A stretch of DNA of 64,000 nt from Extibacter muris (GTDB lineage Bacteria > Bacillota > Clostridia > Lachnospirales > Lachnospiraceae), in contig NZ_SMMX01000001.1 in the NCBI RefSeq assembly GCF_004345005.1, positions 248,001 to 312,000 of the forward strand. The letters are read 5' to 3'. The notes under the pieces are model-generated. The model made no database searches. It worked only from the letters and a program-made list of their open reading frames with translations, and was not told the DNA's origin. Both the position numbers and the translations under genes were made by a program. This document shows, one piece after another, positions 7,954 to 16,020 of the stretch (position 1 is its first letter; each line of letters starts with the position of its first letter).

Positions 7954-8793
7954 ATGAGTTATAAAGTGATTGTAGACAGCTGTGGAGAACTTACAGATGA
8001 GATGAAGGAGTCCGGGTGCTTTGAGACGGCGTCTCTTAAAATAGAAGTGGCGGGGCAGCAGATTGTTGATGACGAGACCTTTGACCAGGAAAGATTTTTG
8101 AAGCTGGTGGCAGCTTCACCGGAATGTCCAAAGTCTTCCTGTCCGTCACCGGAAAGATATATGGAGGGATTCCACTGCGATGCAAAGCATGTGTATGCGG
8201 TGACGCTCTCTTCAGAGCTGAGCGGCTCATATAATAGCGCCCTGCTCGGCAAGAACCTGTACAGCGAAGAATATGGGGAGAAAGATATCTACGTGTTCAA
8301 CTCCCGCTCAGCCTCTATCGGCGAGACATTGATAGCACTGAAGATTGCAGAGTGCGAGGAGGCAGGCATGGCATTCCAGGACGTAGTGGATACGGTGGAG
8401 GAATATATAGCGGAACAAGATACGTATTTTGTGCTCGAGACACTTGAGACATTGCGGAAAAACGGACGGCTCACCGGCCTGAAGGCTATCGTCGCCACCG
8501 CTCTCAACATAAAGCCGGTGATGGGCGCCACGGCAGAAGGGACCATCTGCCAGCTTGGACAGGCAAGAGGGATCAAGAAGGCGCTCGTGAAAATGGTAGA
8601 AGAGATTGCAAAGAGGCTGAAAGAGCCGGGTAAGAAGATACTTGCCATATCACACTGCAACTGTCCGGAGCGTGCCCGCCAGGTAAAAGACATGCTGCTT
8701 GAAAAGGCAGATTTCCGGGAAGTCATCATTGTAGATACGGCTGGGATCAGCAGCATGTATGCTTCAGACGGAGGCGTAATTGTAGTTGTATAA
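7954..8793 (+). CDS. DegV-family fatty-acid-binding protein
   Basis: 279 residues, the standard DegV (EDD fold) length. It begins MSYKVIVDSCGELTDEM and has conserved SCPSPERYMEGF, VTLSSELSGSYNSA, FETLETLRKNGRLTG and a GPG-like C-terminal stretch replaced by TAGISSMYASDGGVIVV. DegV/FakB-type proteins hold an activated or free fatty acid between two alpha/beta lobes; in FakB the acyl chain is phosphorylated by FakA. No FakA is nearby, so the partner is unknown. A leader hairpin ATGTAGT/ACTACAT precedes it (about 7876-7896). GGAGG is close to the ATG. Confidence 0.88.
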   Translation: MSYKVIVDSCGELTDEMKESGCFETASLKIEVAGQQIVDDETFDQERFLKLVAASPECPKSSCPSPERYMEGFHCDAKHVYAVTLSSELSGSYNSALLGKNLYSEEYGEKDIYVFNSRSASIGETLIALKIAECEEAGMAFQDVVDTVEEYIAEQDTYFVLETLETLRKNGRLTGLKAIVATALNIKPVMGATAEGTICQLGQARGIKKALVKMVEEIAKRLKEPGKKILAISHCNCPERARQVKDMLLEKADFREVIIVDTAGISSMYASDGGVIVVV

Positions 8794-8814
8794 TGCCGGA
8801 AACTATGGTAGAAT
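8786..8814 (+). promoter_or_regulatory. SigA-type promoter
   Basis: TTGTAT (8786-8791), 17 bases, TAGAAT (8809-8814), overlapping the 3' end of the DegV gene and 38 bases before the small membrane-protein ATG. Confidence 0.6.
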
Positions 8815-8852
8815 AGCTGTTAGTTATTGAGCTATAGAAGGAGCGAAAAAGT

Positions 8853-9110
8853 ATGAGCCAGGAAAAAGTAGACAGATATAAGCAAGAGAAAGCTAACCGC
8901 AAAAAGAATATAAAAAAGGAGAAAGCCGCTAACATAGCCCGCAAATGTGTCGTAGGGCTGGCCGCACTTCTTCTTGTGGGCTGGGTTGGATATTCTGCCT
9001 ACGGAACATATAAGTCCAATAAACCGAAAGAGTCAGTGGAAATCGATTACAGTGCGCTGACAGATTTTTCCACCAACCTGTCCGAGGCGGCAGGAAATAC
9101 AGAAGAATAG
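8853..9110 (+). CDS. Small single-pass membrane protein, unknown function
   Basis: 85 residues. A strongly basic N-terminus (MSQEKVDRYKQEKANRKKNIKKEK) is followed by one hydrophobic helix (VVGLAALLLVGWVGYSAY) and a mildly acidic tail ending AAGNTEE. The topology is probably N-in with a short outer tail. A good ribosome site (GAAGGAGC), its own promoter and a strong terminator support a real gene. I do not recognise a family. Position just before the division cluster may be incidental. Confidence 0.7.
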   Translation: MSQEKVDRYKQEKANRKKNIKKEKAANIARKCVVGLAALLLVGWVGYSAYGTYKSNKPKESVEIDYSALTDFSTNLSEAAGNTEE

Positions 9111-9133
9111 CCGGTAAGATTCAAGATTACAAA

Positions 9134-9185
9134 GGCGCTGCAGAACAGATGGCTGGTCCATCTGTCCTGCAGCGCCTTATTTTTA
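9134..9185 (+). terminator. Rho-independent terminator
   Basis: GGCGCTGCAG (9134-9143) pairs with CTGCAGCGCC (9167-9176). An inner ACAGATGG/CCATCTGT helix extends the stem, and a T-rich tail follows. Confidence 0.9.
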
Positions 9186-9227
9186 TGTTGGAAAACAAAA
9201 GAAAAAGAAGTCTGACAATAGCCTGAA

Positions 9228-9280
9228 TTTTGAAAGGGGTCAGACCCCTGCGGACGCAGGGGGTCTGACCCCTTTCAAAT
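9228..9280. repeat. Palindromic repeat, GGGGTCAGACCCC family (copy 3)
   Basis: Arms TTTGAAAGGGGTCAGACCCC and GGGGTCTGACCCCTTTCAAA surround a CTGCGGACGCAG centre. It has the same core as the palindrome at 2134, and sits about 20 bases upstream of the mraZ promoter. Confidence 0.85.
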
Positions 9281-9296
9281 TTTTCTAAAAAAAGGG

Positions 9297-9325
9297 TTGA
9301 AATCGCCCAAAAAGTGGTTTACAAT
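9297..9325 (+). promoter_or_regulatory. SigA-type promoter of the mra/division cluster
   Basis: TTGAAA (9297-9302), 17 bases, TACAAT (9320-9325), immediately upstream of the GTGG repeats. Confidence 0.8.
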
Positions 9326-9333
9326 GTATTCAA

Positions 9334-9388
9334 GTGGTAGAAAGTGGTGAAAAGTGGTATAAAGTGGTGCAAAAGTGGCAGACCACTT
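9334..9388 (+). promoter_or_regulatory. MraZ operator: direct GTGG repeats
   Basis: GTGG occurs at 9334, 9344, 9354 and 9364, exactly 10 bases apart, then at 9375. The last copy is part of an inverted repeat AAGTGGcagaCCACTT (9373-9388). One more GTGG lies at 9314 inside the promoter. MraZ is known to bind tandem TGG-type repeats at 10-bp spacing ahead of its own operon, so this is the expected autoregulatory site placed just after the -10 box. Confidence 0.85.
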
Positions 9389-9406
9389 GAAAGAGGGTGA
9401 GTTCTT

Positions 9407-9847
9407 ATGTTGAAAGGAGAATACAGTCATAATATCGACCCTAAGGGCAGATTAATCATTCCGGCCAAGTTTCGTGACGATCTAGGGGAGAATTTCGTCA
9501 TAACAAAAGGCATGGAAAACTGCTTATATGTATATCCTGAAGATGAATGGAACGCCTTCGAAGATAAACTTAACGCTTTGCCTACGACCACGGACAAAAA
9601 AGCCAGAGCTTTTGCCTACTTCTTTCAGGGAAGTGCAACGGACGGCGACCTTGACAAGCAAGGAAGAACTTTAATCCCTTCTGTACTGAGGACCTACGCG
9701 CATCTTGAAAAGGAGGTCGTGTTTATCGGCATGGGGAAGCGTGCCGAGATATGGGACAAGGCAAGATGGGATGAAAAGAATGCTGAAGTGGAGCTCAACA
9801 TCGAGGATATAGCATCTGATATGGAAGAGAGCGGATTCAGTATCTAG
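9407..9847 (+). CDS. mraZ: Transcriptional regulator MraZ
   Basis: 146 residues with two tandem AbrB-like MraZ halves: [27 protein letters not shown] and, in the second, [24 protein letters not shown]. The D-x-K-G/Q-G-R motif in each half contacts DNA. MraZ forms ring-shaped oligomers that bind the direct repeats found just upstream and regulates the division and wall cluster. It is the first gene of the operon, with rsmH starting 11 bases later. Confidence 0.96.
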   Translation: MLKGEYSHNIDPKGRLIIPAKFRDDLGENFVITKGMENCLYVYPEDEWNAFEDKLNALPTTTDKKARAFAYFFQGSATDGDLDKQGRTLIPSVLRTYAHLEKEVVFIGMGKRAEIWDKARWDEKNAEVELNIEDIASDMEESGFSI

Positions 9848-9858
9848 AGGGAGAAGAT

Positions 9859-10794
9859 ATGGGATTCGAGCACAAGTCAGTATTACTTGAAGAAACTATT
9901 AATGGGCTGAACATCAGGCCGGACGGCACATATGTGGACGGAACGCTTGGTGGAGGTGGACATGCATACGAGATATGCAGACGCTTAGGAGACAAGGGGA
10001 GTATTGTAGGAATAGACCAGGACGCGGCGGCTATCACTGCCGCAGGCGCCCGCTTAAAAGACTTCGGGGAGAAGGTCACGATAGTCAGGAGCAACTATTG
10101 TGATATGAAGTCGCAGCTCCATCAGTTAGGAATTGACAAAGTCGACGGGATCGTACTCGATCTGGGCGTATCATCTTATCAGCTGGATACGGCAGAGCGG
10201 GGATTCTCCTATCGCGAAGATGTGCCGCTGGACATGAGGATGGATACGCGTCAGAAGATGACAGCCAGGGACATCGTCAATGACTACGGTGAGATGGACC
10301 TCTACCGTGTGATACGGGACTACGGGGAAGATAAGTTTGCAAAGAACATCGCCAAACATATTGTAGCCGCACGCGCGGAGAGGCCCATCGAAACAACCGG
10401 CCAGCTGACCGGCATTATAAGACAAGCCATACCGATGAAATACCAGAAAAAGTCTGGGCATCCTTCCAAGAGGACGTTCCAGGCTATCCGTATTGAACTG
10501 AACAGGGAGCTGGAAGTTCTGCGGGATTCTCTGGATGATATGATCGACTTGTTAAAACCAGGTGGGAGGCTGTGCATCATAACCTTCCATTCGCTGGAGG
10601 ACAGGATAGTAAAAAGTGCATTTAAGAAAAATGAAAACCCATGCACCTGTCCAAGCGATTTTCCCGTATGTGTATGCGGAAAAGAATCAAAGGGGAGTAT
10701 TTTAACTAGAAAACCGATTCTTCCGGATGAGGAGGAGTTGGAATATAACAGCCGTGCGAAGAGTGCCAAGCTCCGCATATTTGAACGACGATAA
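9859..10794 (+). CDS. rsmH: 16S rRNA (cytosine1402-N4)-methyltransferase
   Basis: 311 residues. It opens with [15 protein letters not shown] and the SAM-binding loop [13 protein letters not shown], and has [16 protein letters not shown] and the RPGGRL-like [21 protein letters not shown] signature of RsmH (MraW). It methylates N4 of C1402 in 16S rRNA at the decoding centre. A GPSDFPVC-type Cys-rich insert ([15 protein letters not shown]) sits near residue 255, as in many Firmicutes. It is second in the cluster, between mraZ and ftsL. Confidence 0.97.
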   Translation: MGFEHKSVLLEETINGLNIRPDGTYVDGTLGGGGHAYEICRRLGDKGSIVGIDQDAAAITAAGARLKDFGEKVTIVRSNYCDMKSQLHQLGIDKVDGIVLDLGVSSYQLDTAERGFSYREDVPLDMRMDTRQKMTARDIVNDYGEMDLYRVIRDYGEDKFAKNIAKHIVAARAERPIETTGQLTGIIRQAIPMKYQKKSGHPSKRTFQAIRIELNRELEVLRDSLDDMIDLLKPGGRLCIITFHSLEDRIVKSAFKKNENPCTCPSDFPVCVCGKESKGSILTRKPILPDEEELEYNSRAKSAKLRIFERR

Positions 10795-10812
10795 TTTAGA
10801 AAGGGGAAAAAC

Positions 10813-11349
10813 ATGGCAGCAGGATATACATCATCCAGAAGCAGGACAACCTATGGAATATCAAACAGAATACGCAGTCAGATGTATGTCTACGGCAATG
10901 TAGTGACAAAACCGGCATATGAGCCGGAACGGCGTACAAAAGAACTCGAAAGGCCGAGGAAGACAAGCAGGCAGGTGCGCAAGAACCGCAGGAAAGCGCT
11001 GCACATGAGCCCCGGATATGTTATTTTTCTGGCAGCGGCGGCCATACTTGCACTCGTAGTATGTGTAAATTATGTCCAGCTGCAGTCCAGGCTTACAAAC
11101 CGCTCAAAAGCAATCTCTGCGATGCAGGAAGAGCTGGCGGATATGAAGGAAGAAAATAATACAAGGTATAATGCTGTAATGGATTCTGTCAATCTGGACG
11201 AGATTCGGGACAAGGCGCAAAATGAACTGGGAATGGTATATGCCAATTCAGACCAGATCGTAGAGTATGACAATCCCGCGTCAGATTACGTGAAACAATA
11301 TGAGGATATACCGGAAGACGGTATACTCGCCCAATCAGACAAAAAATAA
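10813..11349 (+). CDS. ftsL: Cell division protein FtsL-like (septum formation initiator family)
   Basis: 178 residues: a long basic cytoplasmic N-terminus of about 68 residues, one membrane helix (GYVIFLAAAAILALVVCVNYV), then a periplasmic-side coiled coil (LQSRLTNRSKAISAMQEELADMKEEN) and an acidic tail. This is the FtsL/DivIC layout; sequence conservation in the family is low, so the call rests on architecture and on the position between rsmH and the class B PBP. FtsL joins FtsQ/DivIB and DivIC at the septum. The N-terminal extension is longer than in Bacillus. Confidence 0.8.
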   Translation: MAAGYTSSRSRTTYGISNRIRSQMYVYGNVVTKPAYEPERRTKELERPRKTSRQVRKNRRKALHMSPGYVIFLAAAAILALVVCVNYVQLQSRLTNRSKAISAMQEELADMKEENNTRYNAVMDSVNLDEIRDKAQNELGMVYANSDQIVEYDNPASDYVKQYEDIPEDGILAQSDKK

Positions 11350-11363
11350 TAACAGGTGGAATT

Positions 11364-13202
11364 ATGGGAAAACAGACAAGAAATGTATTTAAAAGGAAGT
11401 TTTCCAAACTGATGCAGAAAAAGCTAGTAATGCTCTTCGTAGCAATTGTACTAGCTTTTGGTGTATTAGTAGGGAGAATTACATATATCAATGCGGCCAG
11501 CGGGGACAGGTATACGAAGGTGGTACTGGATCAGCAGCAGTACGACAGCCGTACGATACCGTTCAAGCGGGGCGATATCGTGGACCGGAACGGGACGAAG
11601 ATAGCCACGAGCGAACGAGTATACAATGTCATCCTGGATGCCAAGGTGATGACAAGCGACAAGGACTATATCGAACCGACGATAGAAGTGCTGAAAGACT
11701 GCTTCGATATAAAGGAAGAGGATGTCAGGAAACTGATAAAAGACAACCCGGGGAGCAGATATAACATGCTGAAAAAAGGAATTGATTACGAAAAGGCCAA
11801 GGAATTTGAAAAGATAGACGCAGATGACAAGAAATATCCGGATGTAAAAGGCATATGGCTGGAAGAGGACTATGTCAGAAAGTATCCATACAATACGCTT
11901 GCCAGCGATGTCGTCGGATTTACCGTGGACGGCAATGTGGGAAGCAATGGGATAGAGGCGTCATACAATTCGGTCCTGAATGGGACCGACGGCAGGGAAT
12001 ATGGATATTTTGACAAGGAATCCAGCGTGGAGCGCACGGTAAAAGAGGCGGTGAACGGGAGCACCATCATATCTACCATAGACCTCCAGGTGCAGAGCAT
12101 CGTTGAAAAGCATATACTGGAATTCAACGAAAAGCATAAGAACGAAGCTTCTGAGGGAGAGGGCAGCAAGAACACGGCAGTTATCGTCATGAACCCGCAG
12201 AACGGAGAGATAATCGCAGAAGCATCTTATCCGAACTTTGACCTCAACAACCCAAGAGACCTGACAAGATACTATTCCGAGGAAGCCATAGAGGGAATGG
12301 ATGATGAAGAGAAGCTTGAGAAGCTGAATGCACTGTGGAACAACTTCTGCGTAAGCGACACGTATGAACCGGGTTCCACCTATAAGCCGTTCACCATATC
12401 TGCCGGCCTGGAGACCGGCGTACTGACCGGTAACGAAAGCTATACGTGCGGCGGGATGCTTCATGTGGGAGACCACGACATACACTGCAGCAACCGTGAC
12501 GGGCACGGGACGCAGTCGCTGAAGCAGTCGCTTGAAAATTCATGTAACGTGGCATTGATGCAGATAGGCGCCGCGCTCGGTAATGACGAGTTCTGCAAAT
12601 ATCAGGAGCTGTTCGGATTCGGCTCGTCCACAGGCGTAGACTTGCCGGGGGAAGAGGCAGGACTGCTGTATGAGCCGGATAATATGGACCCGGCCAGCCT
12701 TGCTACTAATGCATTCGGCCAGAACTTCAACGTAACCATGACACAGATGGCATCCGCATTCGGTTCGCTCATCAACGGGGGGGATTATTATAAGCCCCAT
12801 GTGGTGAAGCAGATTCAGGATGAAAACGGGAATGTCACGGAGCACAAGGATCCGGTGCTCGTAAAGCGGACTGTTTCAAAAGAGACGAGCGAGATCATCA
12901 AAGACTATATGCTCGGCGTCGTGCAGGAAGGGACCGGCAGTTCGGCAGCGGTAGAAGGCTATGACATAGGCGGCAAGACCGGAACCGCGGAAAAGCAGCC
13001 CCGTGGAAACGGCAAATATCTCGTATCCTTTATCGGATATGCGCCGCAGGACAATCCGGAAGTGGTCGTATATGTCGTGATTGACGAACCAAATGTGGCA
13101 GCACAGGCAAGCAGCTCTTACGCGACCGAGATGGCATCCAAGATAATGGCAGAGATATTCCCTTATCTCGGCGTCACAAAGGCCGCACCGGAAGCAGAAT
13201 AG
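11364..13202 (+). CDS. Class B penicillin-binding protein, division transpeptidase (FtsI/SpoVD type)
   Basis: 612 residues. After a basic tail and a single N-terminal helix (LVMLFVAIVLAFGVLVGRITY) comes the pedestal domain with RGDIVDRNG. The transpeptidase domain shows all three motifs: S338-T-Y-K341, S393-C-N395, and K538-T-G540 (GGKTGTAEK). It cross-links septal peptidoglycan and should pair with an FtsW. No PASTA domains are seen at the C-terminus, unlike SpoVD or PBP2x of many Firmicutes. A second class B PBP follows immediately, separated by a terminator-like hairpin. Confidence 0.93.
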   Translation: MGKQTRNVFKRKFSKLMQKKLVMLFVAIVLAFGVLVGRITYINAASGDRYTKVVLDQQQYDSRTIPFKRGDIVDRNGTKIATSERVYNVILDAKVMTSDKDYIEPTIEVLKDCFDIKEEDVRKLIKDNPGSRYNMLKKGIDYEKAKEFEKIDADDKKYPDVKGIWLEEDYVRKYPYNTLASDVVGFTVDGNVGSNGIEASYNSVLNGTDGREYGYFDKESSVERTVKEAVNGSTIISTIDLQVQSIVEKHILEFNEKHKNEASEGEGSKNTAVIVMNPQNGEIIAEASYPNFDLNNPRDLTRYYSEEAIEGMDDEEKLEKLNALWNNFCVSDTYEPGSTYKPFTISAGLETGVLTGNESYTCGGMLHVGDHDIHCSNRDGHGTQSLKQSLENSCNVALMQIGAALGNDEFCKYQELFGFGSSTGVDLPGEEAGLLYEPDNMDPASLATNAFGQNFNVTMTQMASAFGSLINGGDYYKPHVVKQIQDENGNVTEHKDPVLVKRTVSKETSEIIKDYMLGVVQEGTGSSAAVEGYDIGGKTGTAEKQPRGNGKYLVSFIGYAPQDNPEVVVYVVIDEPNVAAQASSSYATEMASKIMAEIFPYLGVTKAAPEAE

Positions 13203-13220
13203 AAGAAATTAGGTAGAATA

Positions 13221-13272
13221 ACCTCACAGAAGTGTTAATAAGTTATAAAAACGGCTTCTGTGAGGTTTTTTT
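13221..13272 (+). terminator. Terminator-like hairpin ending at the next start codon
   Basis: ACCTCACAGAAG (13221-13232) pairs perfectly with CTTCTGTGAGGT (13255-13266) around a 22-nt AT-rich loop, followed by seven T (13266-13272). The GTG start of the next PBP is at 13273. The only Shine-Dalgarno-like bases for that gene (GAGG, 13262-13265) lie in the 3' arm of the stem, so the structure could stop transcription, hide the ribosome site, or both. Confidence 0.8.
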
Positions 13273-14997
13273 GTGAAGAATAAGACCTATAATAAAAAGA
13301 AGATCTTTGTAGTATTTATCTGTGCCGCAGCCATCATACTGGGGCTCGTGGGAAGGCTGGTGTATCTCATGGTATTTGATGCCGAATATTACCAGAAGAA
13401 AGCCGAATCGCTCCACGAGCGCGAGAGGGATATCAAAGCGGCCAGAGGAGAGATTGTCGATGCAGGCGGAACGGTGCTTGCGACGAACAAGACCGTGTGT
13501 ACCATATCGGTCATACACAGCCAGATGAAGGACCCGGAAGGCGTGATAAAGGCACTTTGCGCTGAGCTTGAAATGGACGAGGATACGGTGCGCAAGAAGG
13601 TAGAAAAGGTCTCTTCCATGGAACGTATCAAGACAAACGTAGATAAGGCTACGGGAGATCGGATACGGGAGCTGGAACTGGAAGGCGTCAAAGTAGATGA
13701 AGATTTTAAGCGCTATTATCCATATGATGAACTGGCATCCAAAGTGCTCGGGTTCACAGGAGGGGATAACCAGGGAATCATCGGATTGGAAGTGAAATAT
13801 GAAGAATATCTGAAAGGCATCAACGGTAAGATACTCACGACGACAGATGCCAGAGGCGTCGAACTGGAAGGCGTGGCGGAGGACCGGATGGAACCGGTTG
13901 CCGGAAACACGCTCCAGGTGAGCCTGGACTATAATATACAGATGTATGCACAGCAGATGGCGGAGAAGGTCATGGAAGAAAAACAGGCAGACAAAGTGTC
14001 GATTCTCCTGATGAACCCGCAGAACGGTGAGATCATCGCCATGGTGAACGTGCCGGAATTCAACCTGAATGATCCGTTTACGCTCAATACGGAGGAAGAT
14101 ACAGGCGCGATGTCGCCGGAAGAAAAGCAGGACGCGCTGAACCAGATGTGGCGTAACGGCTGTATCAATGACACATACGAACCAGGTTCCACATTCAAGA
14201 TCATAACAGCTTCTGCCTGCCTGGAGGAAGGCGTCGTATCCCTGGACGACAATTTCAGCTGTCCCGGCTACCGGGTAGTGGAAGACAGGAAGATACGGTG
14301 CCATAAAGTCGGGGGGCACGGGTCGGAGACTTTCGTGCAGGGCATACAGAATTCCTGCAACCCTGTATTTATCGACATCGGGCTGAGGCTTGGCGTTGAT
14401 AAGTTCTATGAATATTTCAACCAGTTCGGGCTCATGGGCATGACCGGGGTAGACCTGCCGGGGGAAGCCGGGACCATCATGCACAAGAAAAGCAACGTAG
14501 GCATGGTGGAGCTGGCTACGATGGCGTTCGGACAGTCGTTCCAGATAACGCCGATGCAGATGGCTACGACCGTCAGCTCCCTTGTCAACGGGGGGACGAG
14601 AGTTACGCCGCACTTCGGAGTCAAAGTAATGGACTCGAAGGGCGAGGAAGTAGAGACGTTCAAGTATAAGAAAGAAAAGAATATCGTATCAAAAGAGACT
14701 TCCGAGACGATGCAGATGCTGCTGGAGAGCGTTGTCTCCGAAGGTTCTGGTAAGAATGCCTACGTTGAGGGGTATCACATCGGTGGTAAGACGGCCACCT
14801 CCCAGACGCTGCCGAGAAGCGCCAACAAATATATTTCATCCTTTATCGGTTTTGCGCCGGCAGATGACCCGCAGGTTCTCGGGATGTGTGTCATATACAA
14901 TCCTCAGGGCGTATATTATGGCGGTACGATAGCGGCTCCTGTCATCCGGGCCATTTTTGAAAATATATTGCCCTATCTTGGCATTGAAAAAGAGTAA
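13273..14997 (+). CDS. Class B penicillin-binding protein with variant KTA motif
   Basis: 574 residues. It has one N-terminal helix (IFVVFICAAAIILGLVGRLVYLM), a pedestal with AARGEIVDAGG, and a transpeptidase domain with S306-T-F-K309 and S361-C-N363. The third motif is K506-T-A508 (GGKTATSQT) rather than KTG. It is a paralogue of the preceding PBP and may be the sporulation (SpoVD-like) or a division copy. The GTG start is the only one that keeps the membrane anchor; the ribosome site overlaps a terminator-like hairpin. No PASTA domain follows. Confidence 0.9.
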   Translation: MKNKTYNKKKIFVVFICAAAIILGLVGRLVYLMVFDAEYYQKKAESLHERERDIKAARGEIVDAGGTVLATNKTVCTISVIHSQMKDPEGVIKALCAELEMDEDTVRKKVEKVSSMERIKTNVDKATGDRIRELELEGVKVDEDFKRYYPYDELASKVLGFTGGDNQGIIGLEVKYEEYLKGINGKILTTTDARGVELEGVAEDRMEPVAGNTLQVSLDYNIQMYAQQMAEKVMEEKQADKVSILLMNPQNGEIIAMVNVPEFNLNDPFTLNTEEDTGAMSPEEKQDALNQMWRNGCINDTYEPGSTFKIITASACLEEGVVSLDDNFSCPGYRVVEDRKIRCHKVGGHGSETFVQGIQNSCNPVFIDIGLRLGVDKFYEYFNQFGLMGMTGVDLPGEAGTIMHKKSNVGMVELATMAFGQSFQITPMQMATTVSSLVNGGTRVTPHFGVKVMDSKGEEVETFKYKKEKNIVSKETSETMQMLLESVVSEGSGKNAYVEGYHIGGKTATSQTLPRSANKYISSFIGFAPADDPQVLGMCVIYNPQGVYYGGTIAAPVIRAIFENILPYLGIEKE

Positions 14998-15054
14998 AAA
15001 ATGAAGTATACTATGTAAGGTTAGTGATTAACAAAAGAAGCGAAGAGGTGGATT

Positions 15055-16011
15055 ATGGATTATAGAGTTTTTCTCCCGGTATTGATTGCGTTCGCGCTTA
15101 GCGTAGTGATGGGGCCGGTGATTATTCCGATTTTAAGAAGGCTTAAGATGGGGCAGACGGAACGGGAAGACGGGGTGAAGTCTCATCTGAAGAAAGCAGG
15201 CACGCCGACGATGGGCGGAGTCATCATACTGGTGAGTGTCGTAGTTACTTCGGTGTTCTATCTGAAGAACTACCCGAAGATCATACCCATATTGTTCGTA
15301 ACCCTGGGATTTGGACTCATCGGTTTCCTGGATGATTATCTGAAGGTCGTGATGAAGCGTTCCGACGGCCTGTACCCAAAGCAGAAATTTGCGCTGCAGA
15401 TACTGGTGACGGCTGTCCTGGCGTTTTACCTCGTGCGTTTTACAAATATACCGCTCACGATGCTCATACCATTTTCAGGCGGACATTACCTTGACATCGG
15501 CTGGCTTGCGATACCACTCATGTTCGTGGCCGTGCTCGGAACGGTCAACGGTGCCAACTTTACAGATGGGCTGGACGGCCTGGCATCCAGCGTAACCGTC
15601 CTGATAGCCACGTTCTTTACTGTGGTCGCAATCGGCACGAAGAGCGGCATAGAGCCGATAACGTGTGCTGTCGTAGGCGCGCTTCTCGGCTTCCTGCTCT
15701 TTAATGTCTATCCGGCCAGCGTGTTCATGGGTGATACGGGGTCGCTTGCGCTTGGCGGGTTTGTGGCGTCAACGGCGTATATGCTGCAGATGCCGATCTT
15801 TCTCATCATCGTTGCATTTATATACATGGTAGAGATATTATCCGTCATGATACAGGTGACTTATTTCAAAAAGACGGGGGGAAGGCGTATCTTCAAGATG
15901 GCCCCGATACATCACCATTTTGAACTGTGCGGATGGTCGGAGACGAAGGTCGTTGCAGTATTTTCTATCATTACAGCGCTGCTCTGTCTTGTTGCGCTGA
16001 TGGCTATGTAG
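15055..16011 (+). CDS. mraY: Phospho-N-acetylmuramoyl-pentapeptide-transferase
   Basis: 318 residues with about ten membrane helices. MraY signatures are GFLDDYLKV (Asp-Asp pair), GANFTDGLDGLASS, the YPASVFMGDTGSLALGG loop and MAPIHHHFELCGWSE near the C-terminus. It transfers phospho-MurNAc-pentapeptide to undecaprenyl phosphate to make lipid I at the inner face of the membrane. AGAGGTGG precedes the ATG. The usual neighbours murE and murF are absent from this cluster. Confidence 0.97.
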   Translation: MDYRVFLPVLIAFALSVVMGPVIIPILRRLKMGQTEREDGVKSHLKKAGTPTMGGVIILVSVVVTSVFYLKNYPKIIPILFVTLGFGLIGFLDDYLKVVMKRSDGLYPKQKFALQILVTAVLAFYLVRFTNIPLTMLIPFSGGHYLDIGWLAIPLMFVAVLGTVNGANFTDGLDGLASSVTVLIATFFTVVAIGTKSGIEPITCAVVGALLGFLLFNVYPASVFMGDTGSLALGGFVASTAYMLQMPIFLIIVAFIYMVEILSVMIQVTYFKKTGGRRIFKMAPIHHHFELCGWSETKVVAVFSIITALLCLVALMAM

Positions 16012-16020
16012 GAGGAAATT

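Noticed and set aside
9314-9388. Regular GTGG repeats as a possible CRISPR or satellite
   Set aside because: Units are 4-6 bases at 10-bp spacing ahead of mraZ, the known MraZ operator layout.
13243-14613. 456-codon open frame on the reverse strand under the second PBP
   Set aside because: It is antisense to an obvious transpeptidase with all motifs, has His/Arg/Leu-rich composition with no domain, and no ribosome site.
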